Of a DNA stretch of 5,411 nucleotides, positions 1 to 5,411 are shown piece after piece. The notes beneath the pieces were generated by a model that did not search any database, was not told the origin of the DNA, and was given only the letters and a program-made list of their open reading frames with translations. Every line of letters starts with the position of its first letter. Positions within the stretch are counted from its first letter, which is position 1. The stretch spans positions 1 to 5,411 of the forward strand of contig UQQO01000138.1 of the NCBI GenBank assembly GCA_900543175.1, given 5' to 3'. Source of the DNA: an uncultured Fusobacterium sp. GTDB lineage: Bacteria > Fusobacteriota > Fusobacteriia > Fusobacteriales > Fusobacteriaceae. The position numbers and the translations under genes are program-made.

Positions 1-10
1 ATAATTGACA

Positions 11-27
11 TAAGATAAAAATAAAAT
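11..27 (+). promoter_or_regulatory. Possible -10 region of the operon promoter
   Basis: The riboswitch aptamer starts at about 32, so transcription must begin at or before that point. Two -10-like hexamers are placed to do this: TAAAAT at 22-27 (5 of 6 to TATAAT, predicted start near 33-34) and TAAGAT at 11-16 (4 of 6, start near 23). The matching -35 box would fall on or beyond the left edge, so it cannot be judged. The perfect TTGACA at 5-10 is too close to either hexamer to be its -35. With a 17-base spacer it would put the start inside the aptamer. Low confidence because the whole stretch is AT-rich. Confidence 0.22.
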
Positions 28-31
28 TTTT

Positions 32-177
32 AAGGTTTGTATTATACAATTAAAAGGGAAGTTAAGTGCAAAGCTTACGCGGTCCCGCCACTGTAAAGAT
101 GATGAAAGCAAGAATACCACTGAATTATTTTGGGAAGGCTTGTGAGTAGGAAGAATCTGAGTCAGGAGACCTGCCTT
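32..177 (+). ncRNA. Cobalamin (B12) riboswitch aptamer
   Basis: This is a clear adenosylcobalamin-class riboswitch, read on the same strand as the genes. P1 pairs AAGG (32-35) with CCTT (174-177). P3 is the small hairpin TTGTA/TACAA (37-41/45-49). The conserved core TTAAAAGGGAA follows at 50-60, then the P4 arm (about 61-78), the L5 region GCGGTCCCGCC (79-89) and the GCCACTG box (87-93). The peripheral arm has the typical AATACCACTG (113-122) and GGGAAGG (132-138). The 3' half has AGGAAGA (148-154) and a full B12 box, AGTCAGGAGACCTGCC (160-175). All conserved blocks occur in the normal order and spacing. It is expected to bind a cobalamin and lower expression of the downstream B12 genes when the cofactor is plentiful. 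Which form (adenosyl or aquo/methyl) it prefers cannot be told from sequence alone. Confidence 0.95.
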
Positions 178-187
178 AAAAACTTTA

Positions 188-249
188 CGACTATCCTGCG
201 GGGACGGGGAAGTGTTAGCAACTTCTCTCCAGTAAATTTTATGGAGGAG
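188..249 (+). promoter_or_regulatory. Riboswitch expression platform (SD-sequestering switch)
   Basis: Two exclusive folds can be drawn. Ligand-bound: P13 pairs ACTATCC (190-196, A193 bulged) with GGGAAGT (about 208-213). Its loop carries GCGGGGAC (198-205), whose GGGAC (201-205) is complementary to GTCCC (82-86) in L5, the usual L5-L13 kissing contact. This frees TCTCC (226-230) to pair with GGAGG(AG) at 243-249, helped by T233-A235 with T239-A241, and hides a strong Shine-Dalgarno. Ligand-free: GGGGAAGT (206-213) instead pairs with ACTTCTCTCC (221-230), so the Shine-Dalgarno is open. The same two strands are used in both folds, as expected of a translational switch. The folds were drawn by hand; no energies were computed. 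Confidence 0.62.
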
Positions 250-255
250 AAAAAA

Positions 256-339
256 TTGTTCATCATTAGTAAGCAAAAAATATATAAAAATAGATTAAGA
301 ATGACTATATATTATTACAATCATCAAATTAAAGTTTAA
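256..339 (+). CDS. Possible 27-residue leader peptide controlled by the riboswitch
   Basis: A TTG codon at 256 lies 6 bases after the strong Shine-Dalgarno GGAGGAG (243-249), the same site that the riboswitch platform can hide. The frame runs 27 codons to TAA at 337-339. The peptide is lysine-, isoleucine- and tyrosine-rich, with a YYY run near residues 19-21. It has no domain, signal peptide or recognised family and looks like translated AT-rich leader, so the peptide itself may have no function. Its stop codon sits inside the terminator hairpin at 322-347, so a ribosome finishing this frame would cover that hairpin. An in-frame ATG at 241 overlaps the Shine-Dalgarno and has none of its own, so TTG 256 is preferred. 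The alternative is an orphan Shine-Dalgarno left by a lost gene or by an insertion before cobQ. Confidence 0.3.
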   Translation: MFIISKQKIYKNRLRMTIYYYNHQIKV

Positions 340-372
340 TTTTGGTGTTTTTTTAATTTATTAGTCATTCTT
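297..372. repeat. 11-bp perfect inverted repeat enclosing the leader terminator
   Basis: AAGAATGACTA at 297-307 is perfectly complementary to TAGTCATTCTT at 362-372, with 54 AT-rich bases between them that contain the terminator hairpin. The right arm runs into T371-T376, so the RNA form could be a second terminator-like or nested structure, although the loop is long. As DNA, an 11-bp perfect terminal inverted repeat around 76 bases also resembles a very small MITE-like insertion. No convincing target-site duplication is visible at its edges. Both readings remain open. Confidence 0.4.
322..354 (+). terminator. Intrinsic terminator in the leader, upstream of cobQ
   Basis: The arm CATCAAATTA (322-331) pairs with TAATTTTGGTG (337-347). 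There is one bulged T (340), one G-U pair (324/345) and a 3-5 base loop around 332-336. The hairpin is followed at once by seven T residues (348-354). The stem is AT-rich, which is normal for such a genome, but it closes with G-C pairs at its base (322/347 and 325/344). It lies between the riboswitch and cobQ, so it would stop transcripts before the B12 genes unless it is prevented from forming. I see no classic antiterminator strand from the aptamer that competes with it. The overlapping leader frame (256-339) is the only visible candidate for preventing it. Confidence 0.6.
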
Positions 373-390
373 TTTTAATTAAAATTTTGT

Positions 391-396
391 GAGGAG
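391..396 (+). promoter_or_regulatory. Ribosome binding site that decides the cobQ start
   Basis: GAGGAG at 391-396 is the only good Shine-Dalgarno before cobQ. It lies 7 bases from ATG 404 but only 1 base from ATG 398, and it overlaps the GTG at 389. This makes ATG 404 the best start and shortens the protein by five residues relative to the longest open frame. The site is separate from the GGAGGAG that the riboswitch platform can mask, and no strong complementary strand is seen next to it. Confidence 0.75.
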
Positions 397-403
397 CATG
401 AGT

Positions 404-1882
404 ATGAAACATAGAAATATTATGATAGTTGGAACATCATCTGGAGCAGGAAAGAGTATAACTGTAACTGGACTTTGTAGAGTTTTCCATAGAGATGGTT
501 ACAAAGTAGCACCATTCAAATCTCAAAATATGGCACTAAATTCATATATAAGCAAAACAGGTGGAGAGATGGGGAGAGCTCAAGTTGTTCAAGCTATGGC
601 ATCAGGAATAGAGCCAGAGGCATATATGAACCCTATCCTTTTAAAACCTACAACTGCTAGAAAGATTCAAGTTATTGTAAATGGAAAATCTATTGGAAAT
701 ATGAGTGGACTTGAATATGGAAAGTTTAAAACTTCTTTGAAGCCAGAGATTATGAAGTCTTATGACTATATTAGAGAAAACTTTGATATCTCTGTAATTG
801 AGGGAGCAGGAAGTCCAGTTGAGATAAATATAAAAGAGGAAGATATAGCTAATATGGGAATGGCTAAAATGGCTGATGCTCCAGTAATATTAGTTGCAGA
901 TATAGACAGAGGGGGAGTTTTTGCATCTGTCTATGGAACAATTATGCTTATGACTCCAGAGGAAAGAGCAAGGGTAAAAGGGGTAATCATCAACAAATTT
1001 AGAGGAGATGTAAATATATTAAAACCTGGATTATCAAAGCTTGAGGAGCTAACAGGGGTGCCAGTTGTTGGAGTAATGCCTTACAGTGATATTGATATAG
1101 AAGATGAGGATAGCCTTACAGATAGATTTAAAAATTCTAAGGAAAATAAAGGGATAAAAATATCTGTAATAAAATTAAAACATATATCTAACTTCACAGA
1201 TATTGATGCTTTAAGTATTCAAGATGATGTAACTATCAATTATGTAACCTCTGCTGATGAGCTAGGAAATGAGGATATGATAGTTATTCCAGGTTCTAAA
1301 AACACTATTGATGATCTGAAAGATATTAAAGATAGGGGAATAGCTACTGAAATTATCAAAGCATCGAGAAATGGAACTGTAATTGTAGGAATTTGTGGTG
1401 GTTTCCAAATTCTTGGTGAAAGAGTAAAAGATCCTTATGGAATAGAAAGTGACATCAAAGAGATTCCAGGACTTGGAATTTTAGATACAGAAACAGTAAT
1501 GGAAAAGGAGAAAAACACTATTCAATATACTGGTAAGTTAGTAAATACAAAAGGTATATTAGAGGGGCTTGATGGAACAGAGATCAAAGGTTATGAGATA
1601 CATCAAGGGGTAACTGTTGGAAATGAATCTTCAGTAACAGAGGATGATCATATAGTGGCAGTTGTTAAGGATAATATTTTTGGAACATATCTTCATGGAA
1701 TTTTTGATAATGAAAAGGTAACAAGAACTATTTTAAATAGAATTAGAGAGAAAAAAGGTATGGAACAACTTGGTGAGGGAATTACCTTTGATGAGTACAG
1801 AGAGAGAGAGTTTGACAAACTTGAGAAAGTTGTTAGAGAGAATATAGATATTAAAAAGATATATGAGATACTAGGTGATTAA
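404..1882 (+). CDS. cobQ: Cobyric acid synthase (CobQ/CbiP)
   Basis: Glutamine-dependent amidotransferase that uses ATP to amidate carboxylates b, d, e and g of adenosylcobyrinic acid a,c-diamide, giving adenosylcobyric acid in the cytoplasm. The protein is 492 residues from ATG 404, normal for the family. The N-terminal dethiobiotin-synthetase-like ATPase has the P-loop GTSSGAGKS (10-18), then FKSQNMALNS (38-47), GEMGRAQ (54-60) and MNPILLKP (75-82), all CobQ signatures, followed by ADIDRGGVFAS. The C-terminal class I glutaminase domain has the nucleophile Cys331 in GICGGFQILG and the catalytic-type His431 in TYLHGIFDN. These features separate it from CbiA, which amidates the same ring and is also encoded here. 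It is the first gene of the operon and is followed after 2 bases by cbiB. No defects are seen. The start is chosen from the Shine-Dalgarno at 391-396; GTG 389 and ATG 398 are less well placed. Confidence 0.96.
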   Translation: MKHRNIMIVGTSSGAGKSITVTGLCRVFHRDGYKVAPFKSQNMALNSYISKTGGEMGRAQVVQAMASGIEPEAYMNPILLKPTTARKIQVIVNGKSIGNMSGLEYGKFKTSLKPEIMKSYDYIRENFDISVIEGAGSPVEINIKEEDIANMGMAKMADAPVILVADIDRGGVFASVYGTIMLMTPEERARVKGVIINKFRGDVNILKPGLSKLEELTGVPVVGVMPYSDIDIEDEDSLTDRFKNSKENKGIKISVIKLKHISNFTDIDALSIQDDVTINYVTSADELGNEDMIVIPGSKNTIDDLKDIKDRGIATEIIKASRNGTVIVGICGGFQILGERVKDPYGIESDIKEIPGLGILDTETVMEKEKNTIQYTGKLVNTKGILEGLDGTEIKGYEIHQGVTVGNESSVTEDDHIVAVVKDNIFGTYLHGIFDNEKVTRTILNRIREKKGMEQLGEGITFDEYREREFDKLEKVVRENIDIKKIYEILGD

Positions 1883-1884
1883 GA

Positions 1885-2850
1885 ATGAATTTTTTAGCAA
1901 AATATGGAATAGCTTATATAATGGATCTGATTTTCGGAGATCCCCACTGGTTTCCACACCCTGTAAGATTTATAGGAAAGCTTATTTCAACATTGGAGAA
2001 GATATTATACAAGGCTAAAAATAAGAAGCTAACAGGTGGATTATTGATGATAATCACAGTGGGAACAACAGCAGTTGTATCTTACTACTTAGCAAAACTA
2101 TCACAAGGGCTTGAGGTGTTTTTCCTCTATACAACTTTAGCAACTAAAAGTCTTGCTGATGAGGGATTTAGAGTTTGTAAAGTTCTTACAGATGGAGATT
2201 TGGAAAAGGCTAAGAGAGAGCTATCTTATTTAGTAAGTAGAGATACTGGGAATATGGATGTAAGACAGATTACAAGAAGTGTGCTAGAAACAATAAGTGA
2301 AAACTCAGTTGATGGAGTGATAGCACCTATGTTTTTTGCCTTTGTAGGAAGTCTGTTCACTGTTGGTGGAGTTTCTCTTGCTCTACCTTTTGCAATGGGA
2401 TACAAGGCTATAAATACATTAGATTCAATGGTTGGATATAAAAATGAAAAATATATGGACTATGGAATGGTATCAGCAAAAACAGATGATGTGGCAAACT
2501 TTATACCTGCAAGATTGGCAGGGGGGGTTATAATTCCAATAGCAGCTATGATGTTAAGAATGAACTATAAAGGGGCATGGAGAGTGTTTTTTAGAGATAG
2601 ATTAAACCATTCAAGTCCTAACTCTGGTAACTCTGAAGCAGCTTTTGCAGGAGCTTTAGGGGTACAATTTGGGGGTAAAACAAGCTATTTTGGAAAAGTC
2701 TATGATAAACCAACTATTGGAGATAGATTAAAATGCTTTGATTTGAGAGATATAAAAAGAGCTATTAGACTTCTATATGTTACATCTTGGGTTGGACTAG
2801 CTTTATTTACAATAATAAGATATGCTATTGCTTTAATTTTCAGCATTTAA
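1885..2850 (+). CDS. cbiB: Adenosylcobinamide-phosphate synthase (CbiB)
   Basis: Integral membrane enzyme that joins adenosylcobyric acid to (R)-1-amino-2-propanol phosphate, forming adenosylcobinamide phosphate. The same protein is called CobD in the aerobic-pathway nomenclature. At 321 residues it is full length. Family motifs are intact: DLIFGDPHWFPHPV (14-27), SRDTGNMD (118-125), ENSVDGVIAP (139-148), TLDSMVGYKN (178-187) and SPNSGNSEAAFAGALG (244-259). Hydrophobic segments at about 51-70, 144-170, 205-225 and 296-320 fit a multi-pass membrane protein. The start follows the cobQ stop by 2 bases, and its Shine-Dalgarno AGGTGA (1873-1878) lies inside the end of cobQ, so translation is probably coupled. 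The next gene, cobD, makes the linker substrate that CbiB uses. Confidence 0.95.
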   Translation: MNFLAKYGIAYIMDLIFGDPHWFPHPVRFIGKLISTLEKILYKAKNKKLTGGLLMIITVGTTAVVSYYLAKLSQGLEVFFLYTTLATKSLADEGFRVCKVLTDGDLEKAKRELSYLVSRDTGNMDVRQITRSVLETISENSVDGVIAPMFFAFVGSLFTVGGVSLALPFAMGYKAINTLDSMVGYKNEKYMDYGMVSAKTDDVANFIPARLAGGVIIPIAAMMLRMNYKGAWRVFFRDRLNHSSPNSGNSEAAFAGALGVQFGGKTSYFGKVYDKPTIGDRLKCFDLRDIKRAIRLLYVTSWVGLALFTIIRYAIALIFSI

Positions 2851-2860
2851 GGAGTGAAAA

Positions 2861-3919
2861 ATGGATTTACATGGTGGTAATATATATAGACTTCAAAGAG
2901 AGGGAAAGGACAATCTACTAGATTATAGCTCAAATATCAACCCCTTAGGAGTCCCAGAAAAATTTAAAGAGAGAGTGATTAACAGTTTTCATATATTGGA
3001 GAAATACCCAGATCCTGAGTATGTGGAGTTAAGAGAGAATATAGCTAAATACAATGGAGTAAAATTGGAAAATATAGTTGTGGGAAATGGAGCAACAGAG
3101 ATTCTATTTTTACATATGAAAGCTATGAAACCTAAGAAAACTCTTATAGTAGCTCCAGCCTTTGCTGAGTATAAGAGAGCTTTGGATACAATAGAGAGTG
3201 AGATTTTATACTATCCACTTTTAGAGGAAAATAGTTGGAATTTAGATGTAGAAAACTTTTTAAAAGAGTTACCACAATGTGATTTAGTAGTGATTTGTAA
3301 TCCTAACAACCCCACAGGAAGCTTTATACCTCTTGAAAAGATTAAAAGAATAAATAGTGAACTTGAAAAAAGAGGGATAAAACTATTTATAGATGAAGCT
3401 TTTATTGAGTTTGTAGAGGATTGGGAAAATCAAACAGCTATTCTTTTAAAAAGCAAAAATATATTTATTATGAGAGCTTTAACAAAATTCTTTGCAGTGC
3501 CTGGGGTTAGACTTGGATATGGAATAACCTTTGACAGTGAAGTTTTAAAGAAGATGGAAAGCTACAAAGAACCTTGGAGTGTGAACTCATTTGCTGAACT
3601 TGCAGGGAAAACAATGCTTTGGGATAGTGAGTATATAGAAACAACTGAAAAATGGATAGCTGAAGAGAAAAAGTGGTTCTTTGAAGAGAGTCAAAAAATA
3701 GAAAATATTAGAACTTACAGAACAAATGTAAACTTTATTTTAGTAAAGCTTTTAAAATATAACTCATCATATGTGAGAGAAAAGATGATTGAAAAAGGTG
3801 TAATTGTAAGAGATGCCTCTAATTTTCAATATCTAAATGAGAGCTATATTAGACTTGCAATAAAAAATAGAGAGAATAATATAAAAGTTTTAAAAACATT
3901 GGAAGAGGTGATGAGATGA
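2861..3919 (+). CDS. cobD: L-threonine-O-3-phosphate decarboxylase (CobD)
   Basis: PLP-dependent enzyme of the aminotransferase class I/II fold that decarboxylates L-threonine phosphate to (R)-1-amino-2-propanol phosphate, the linker of the nucleotide loop. The 352-residue length is typical. The N-terminus has HGGN (4-7) and YSSNINPLGVP (22-32), the usual opening of this family. PLP-site motifs follow: NPNNPTG (147-153), Asp178 in IDEAF, and the Schiff-base lysine Lys209 in LTKFFAVPGVRLGYG. A late arginine in YIRLAIKNREN would bind the substrate carboxylate. The main alternative is histidinol-phosphate aminotransferase (HisC), a close relative. The HGGN/NINPLG opening and the place between cbiB and cbiA favour CobD. 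The Shine-Dalgarno AAGGAG (2849-2854) lies 6 bases before ATG. No C-terminal cysteine-rich extension is present. The last four bases overlap cbiA. Confidence 0.92.
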   Translation: MDLHGGNIYRLQREGKDNLLDYSSNINPLGVPEKFKERVINSFHILEKYPDPEYVELRENIAKYNGVKLENIVVGNGATEILFLHMKAMKPKKTLIVAPAFAEYKRALDTIESEILYYPLLEENSWNLDVENFLKELPQCDLVVICNPNNPTGSFIPLEKIKRINSELEKRGIKLFIDEAFIEFVEDWENQTAILLKSKNIFIMRALTKFFAVPGVRLGYGITFDSEVLKKMESYKEPWSVNSFAELAGKTMLWDSEYIETTEKWIAEEKKWFFEESQKIENIRTYRTNVNFILVKLLKYNSSYVREKMIEKGVIVRDASNFQYLNESYIRLAIKNRENNIKVLKTLEEVMR

Positions 3920-5229
3920 AAGCATTTATGTTAGCAGGAACAAACAGTGGAATAGGGAAAACTACTGTTTCAATGGGGCTGATGTCACTATTTGATAATG
4001 TTTCACCTTTTAAAACAGGACCAGACTATATTGACCCAGGGTTTCATCAATTTGTAACTGGAAACAAGAGTTATAACCTAGATCTTTTTATGATGGGAGA
4101 AGAGGGAGTTAAATATAGTTTCTATTCACATCAAAAGGATATCTCTATAATAGAGGGAGTTATGGGGCTATATGATGGGGTGGACAATACCCTTGACAAC
4201 AACAGTTCAGCTCATCTTTCAAGAGTTTTAGGAGTTCCTGTGATACTGGTAGTTGATGGAATAGGAAAATCAACAAGTATTGCAGCTCAAGTTCTAGGAT
4301 ATCAGATGCTAGATAAAAGAGTAAATATAGCTGGGGTAATTATAAACAAGGTTTCTAGTGAAAAAACCTATGCAATATTTAAAGAGGCTATTGAAAAATA
4401 TACAGATGTAAAGTGCTTAGGTTATGTGCCTAAAGATGATAGTTTGCATATTGGAAGTAGACATCTTGGGCTTTTACAAGCTGAAGAGATTGGAGATCTA
4501 AAATCTAAAATAGATAGATTAAAAGAGAATCTATATAAAACTTTAGATGTAGAGGGAATATTAGAAATCGCCTCACAAGTTGAGATGCAAGAGGTAAAAA
4601 ATCCCTTTGAAGATAAAAAAGATATGTATAAGGGAATGAGAATGGGAATAGCTAAAGATAGTGCCTTTAGTTTCTATTATAATGATAATATAGAACTTTT
4701 TAACCATTTAGGAATAGAAACTATATTCTTTTCTCCTGTAAAAGATAAGAAAATACCTGAAAATTTAGATATATTGTATTTTGGTGGTGGATACCCTGAA
4801 TCTTTTGGAAAAGAGATAAGTGAAAATCAAGAGATGCTAAACTCAATTAGAGAGTTTGCTGAAAATGGTGGGAAAATCTTTGGAGAGTGTGGGGGATTTA
4901 TGTTTCTATCTAAAGAGATAGAGATGTTAGATGGAACTATCTATCCAATGTGCAATTTAGTTGGTTGTAGTGTAAAAATGGGAAATCGTCTGGATATATC
5001 TCGTTTTGGCTATATAAATATATTGAAAGATGGAAAGGTTGTAGCTAGAGGGCATGAGTTCCACTACTCTAAGATAAAAGAGGTTTTAGAGGAGCAAAGG
5101 GGATATCTAGCTGAAAAACCTAATGGAAAAAATTGGAAGTGTATATTTGAAAATAAAAATGTAAAGGCTGGTTACCCTCATATACACTTTTTTACAGGCT
5201 TTGAATTATTAAAAGATATATTAAAGTAA
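3916..5229 (+). CDS. cbiA: Cobyrinic acid a,c-diamide synthase (CbiA)
   Basis: Glutamine- and ATP-dependent amidase that converts the a and c carboxylates of cobyrinic acid (cob(II)yrinate in the anaerobic route) to amides, the step that feeds CobQ. The protein is 437 residues, within the usual range. The N-terminal ATPase has the P-loop AGTNSGIGKTT (7-17), GPDYIDPGFH (35-44), NLDLFM (54-59) and EGVMGLYDG (80-88), followed by the family motif GSRHLGLL. The C-terminal glutaminase domain has the nucleophile Cys325 in GECGGFMFLS, GHEFHYS with His380 and His383, and a YPHIHF end (His422, His424). GPDYIDPGFH and GHEFHYS separate CbiA from CobQ. Hydrogenobyrinate synthase CobB, the aerobic counterpart, is the same family and cannot be excluded from motifs alone, but the cbi-type context favours CbiA. 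The ATG overlaps the cobD stop in an ATGA junction, suggesting coupled translation. GAGGTGA (3905-3911) serves as ribosome binding site. Confidence 0.95.
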   Translation: MKAFMLAGTNSGIGKTTVSMGLMSLFDNVSPFKTGPDYIDPGFHQFVTGNKSYNLDLFMMGEEGVKYSFYSHQKDISIIEGVMGLYDGVDNTLDNNSSAHLSRVLGVPVILVVDGIGKSTSIAAQVLGYQMLDKRVNIAGVIINKVSSEKTYAIFKEAIEKYTDVKCLGYVPKDDSLHIGSRHLGLLQAEEIGDLKSKIDRLKENLYKTLDVEGILEIASQVEMQEVKNPFEDKKDMYKGMRMGIAKDSAFSFYYNDNIELFNHLGIETIFFSPVKDKKIPENLDILYFGGGYPESFGKEISENQEMLNSIREFAENGGKIFGECGGFMFLSKEIEMLDGTIYPMCNLVGCSVKMGNRLDISRFGYINILKDGKVVARGHEFHYSKIKEVLEEQRGYLAEKPNGKNWKCIFENKNVKAGYPHIHFFTGFELLKDILK

Positions 5230-5262
5230 CTATATTTAAAAAGAAAAATTCTATACCAATAT

Positions 5263-5411
5263 CAACTAAAGCCGTAATTTCCAAAAGTAGAGGAGTGTAA
5301 ACGACTACTACTTTTGAGACACAGGCGAAGTCCTGTGCTACATTAAGGATAACAGAAACTTCGTTTTTACATCTTAATAATCAAAGTTGTTCCTTGATTA
5401 AAGGCTAGTTG
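5263..5411 (+). other. Dense hairpin region after the operon, possibly a structured RNA or an IS200/IS605-type element end
   Basis: No convincing gene is seen between cbiA and the right edge. The first 33 bases (5230-5262) are plain AT-rich spacer. From 5263 four consecutive stem-loops can be drawn. H1 pairs CAAAAGTAG (5282-5290) with CTACTTTTG (5308-5316). H2 pairs CACAGG (5320-5325) with CCTGTG (5332-5337) around CGAAGT. H3 pairs ATTAAG (5342-5347) with CTTAAT (5373-5378) and has an inner GAAAC/GTTTT hairpin. H4 pairs AATCAA (5379-5384) with TTGATT (5394-5399). All four are enclosed by CAACTA..GCC (5263-5273, AA bulged) pairing with GGCTAGTTG (5403-5411). No riboswitch, tRNA or tmRNA signature that I know fits. 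The pattern of hairpins ending in a subterminal hairpin resembles a tnpB right end and its guide RNA, but this is a guess from layout. The strand is uncertain. Confidence 0.35.

Noticed and set aside
5..50. TTGACA (5-10) with TACAAT or TATACA (43-50) as a sigma-70 promoter
   Set aside because: The gap is over 30 bases, far from 17. The 37-49 segment is explained better as the P3 hairpin TTGTA/TACAA of the riboswitch, and a start after 50 would cut off half the aptamer.
130..255. Open frame beginning at TTG 130 and running to 339
   Set aside because: Its first 42 codons lie inside the riboswitch aptamer and expression platform, with no Shine-Dalgarno at 130. The encoded text is translated structured RNA. 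Only the part from TTG 256 has a ribosome binding site.
99..266. ATGATGA (99-105) complementary to TCATCAT (260-266), a possible long-range helix
   Set aside because: Seven A/T-heavy bases in a low-complexity context. It would compete with the conserved aptamer without a clear regulatory role, so chance is more likely.
389..403. GTG 389 or ATG 398 as the cobQ start
   Set aside because: GTG 389 overlaps the Shine-Dalgarno and ATG 398 is only one base from it. ATG 404 has proper 7-base spacing and leaves the family-typical short N-terminus before the P-loop.
5230..5360. Long open frame on the minus strand across the tail and into cbiA antisense
   Set aside because: No start codon with a ribosome binding site is evident. 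The hydrophobic, valine- and isoleucine-rich product is what antisense reading of AT-rich sequence gives, and it overlaps a solid gene on the other strand.
5282..5411. Lysine riboswitch (GTAGAGGAG near 5287 and GGCTAGTTG at the end look L-box-like)
   Set aside because: The conserved GGGG/GCCGAAG core and the correct five-stem junction spacing are missing, and the hairpins at 5320-5337 and 5342-5378 do not match L-box stems.

Overview
The window is an AT-rich, single-strand cobalamin (vitamin B12) biosynthesis operon preceded by a long regulated leader. Arginine is almost always AGA. Low GC, strong purine-rich ribosome binding sites and the protein style suggest an anaerobe of the Fusobacterium type (Fusobacterium/Cetobacterium), with Clostridia as the main alternative. 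This assignment is by style only; no rRNA or other marker is present.

Layout. Positions 1-31 are AT-rich and probably hold the end of the promoter. A textbook cobalamin riboswitch aptamer fills about 32-177, with the AAAAGGGAA, GCCACTG and AGTCAGGAGACCTGCC hallmarks. Its expression platform (about 188-249) can fold in two mutually exclusive ways, one of which hides a strong Shine-Dalgarno (GGAGGAG, 243-249). That site is about 155 bases upstream of the first enzyme gene. It precedes a 27-codon TTG-started reading frame (256-339) whose stop codon lies inside an intrinsic terminator hairpin (322-354). A second, larger inverted repeat (297-307/362-372) encloses that terminator.

Four intact, tightly packed genes follow: cobQ/cbiP (cobyric acid synthase, 404-1882), cbiB (adenosylcobinamide-phosphate synthase, 1885-2850), cobD (threonine-phosphate decarboxylase, 2861-3919) and cbiA (cobyrinic acid a,c-diamide synthase, 3916-5229). 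Gaps are 2 and 10 bases, and the last junction is a 4-base ATGA overlap, so they should be co-transcribed and partly translationally coupled. Together they take cobyrinic acid to adenosylcobinamide phosphate. CbiA amidates carboxylates a and c, CobQ amidates b, d, e and g, CobD makes the aminopropanol phosphate linker, and CbiB attaches it at the inner membrane. Corrin-ring genes, the adenosyltransferase and nucleotide-loop genes are not in the window.

The 3' tail (5230-5411) has no convincing gene. From 5263 on it can fold into four consecutive hairpins closed by a helix whose 3' strand is the last nine bases of the window. This looks like a structured RNA or a mobile-element end, perhaps a degenerate IS200/IS605 tnpB right end, but that identity is not proven.

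The most interesting signal is the leader. The geometry suggests the riboswitch may act on translation of a tiny reading frame, and that translation in turn decides whether the terminator before the B12 genes can form.
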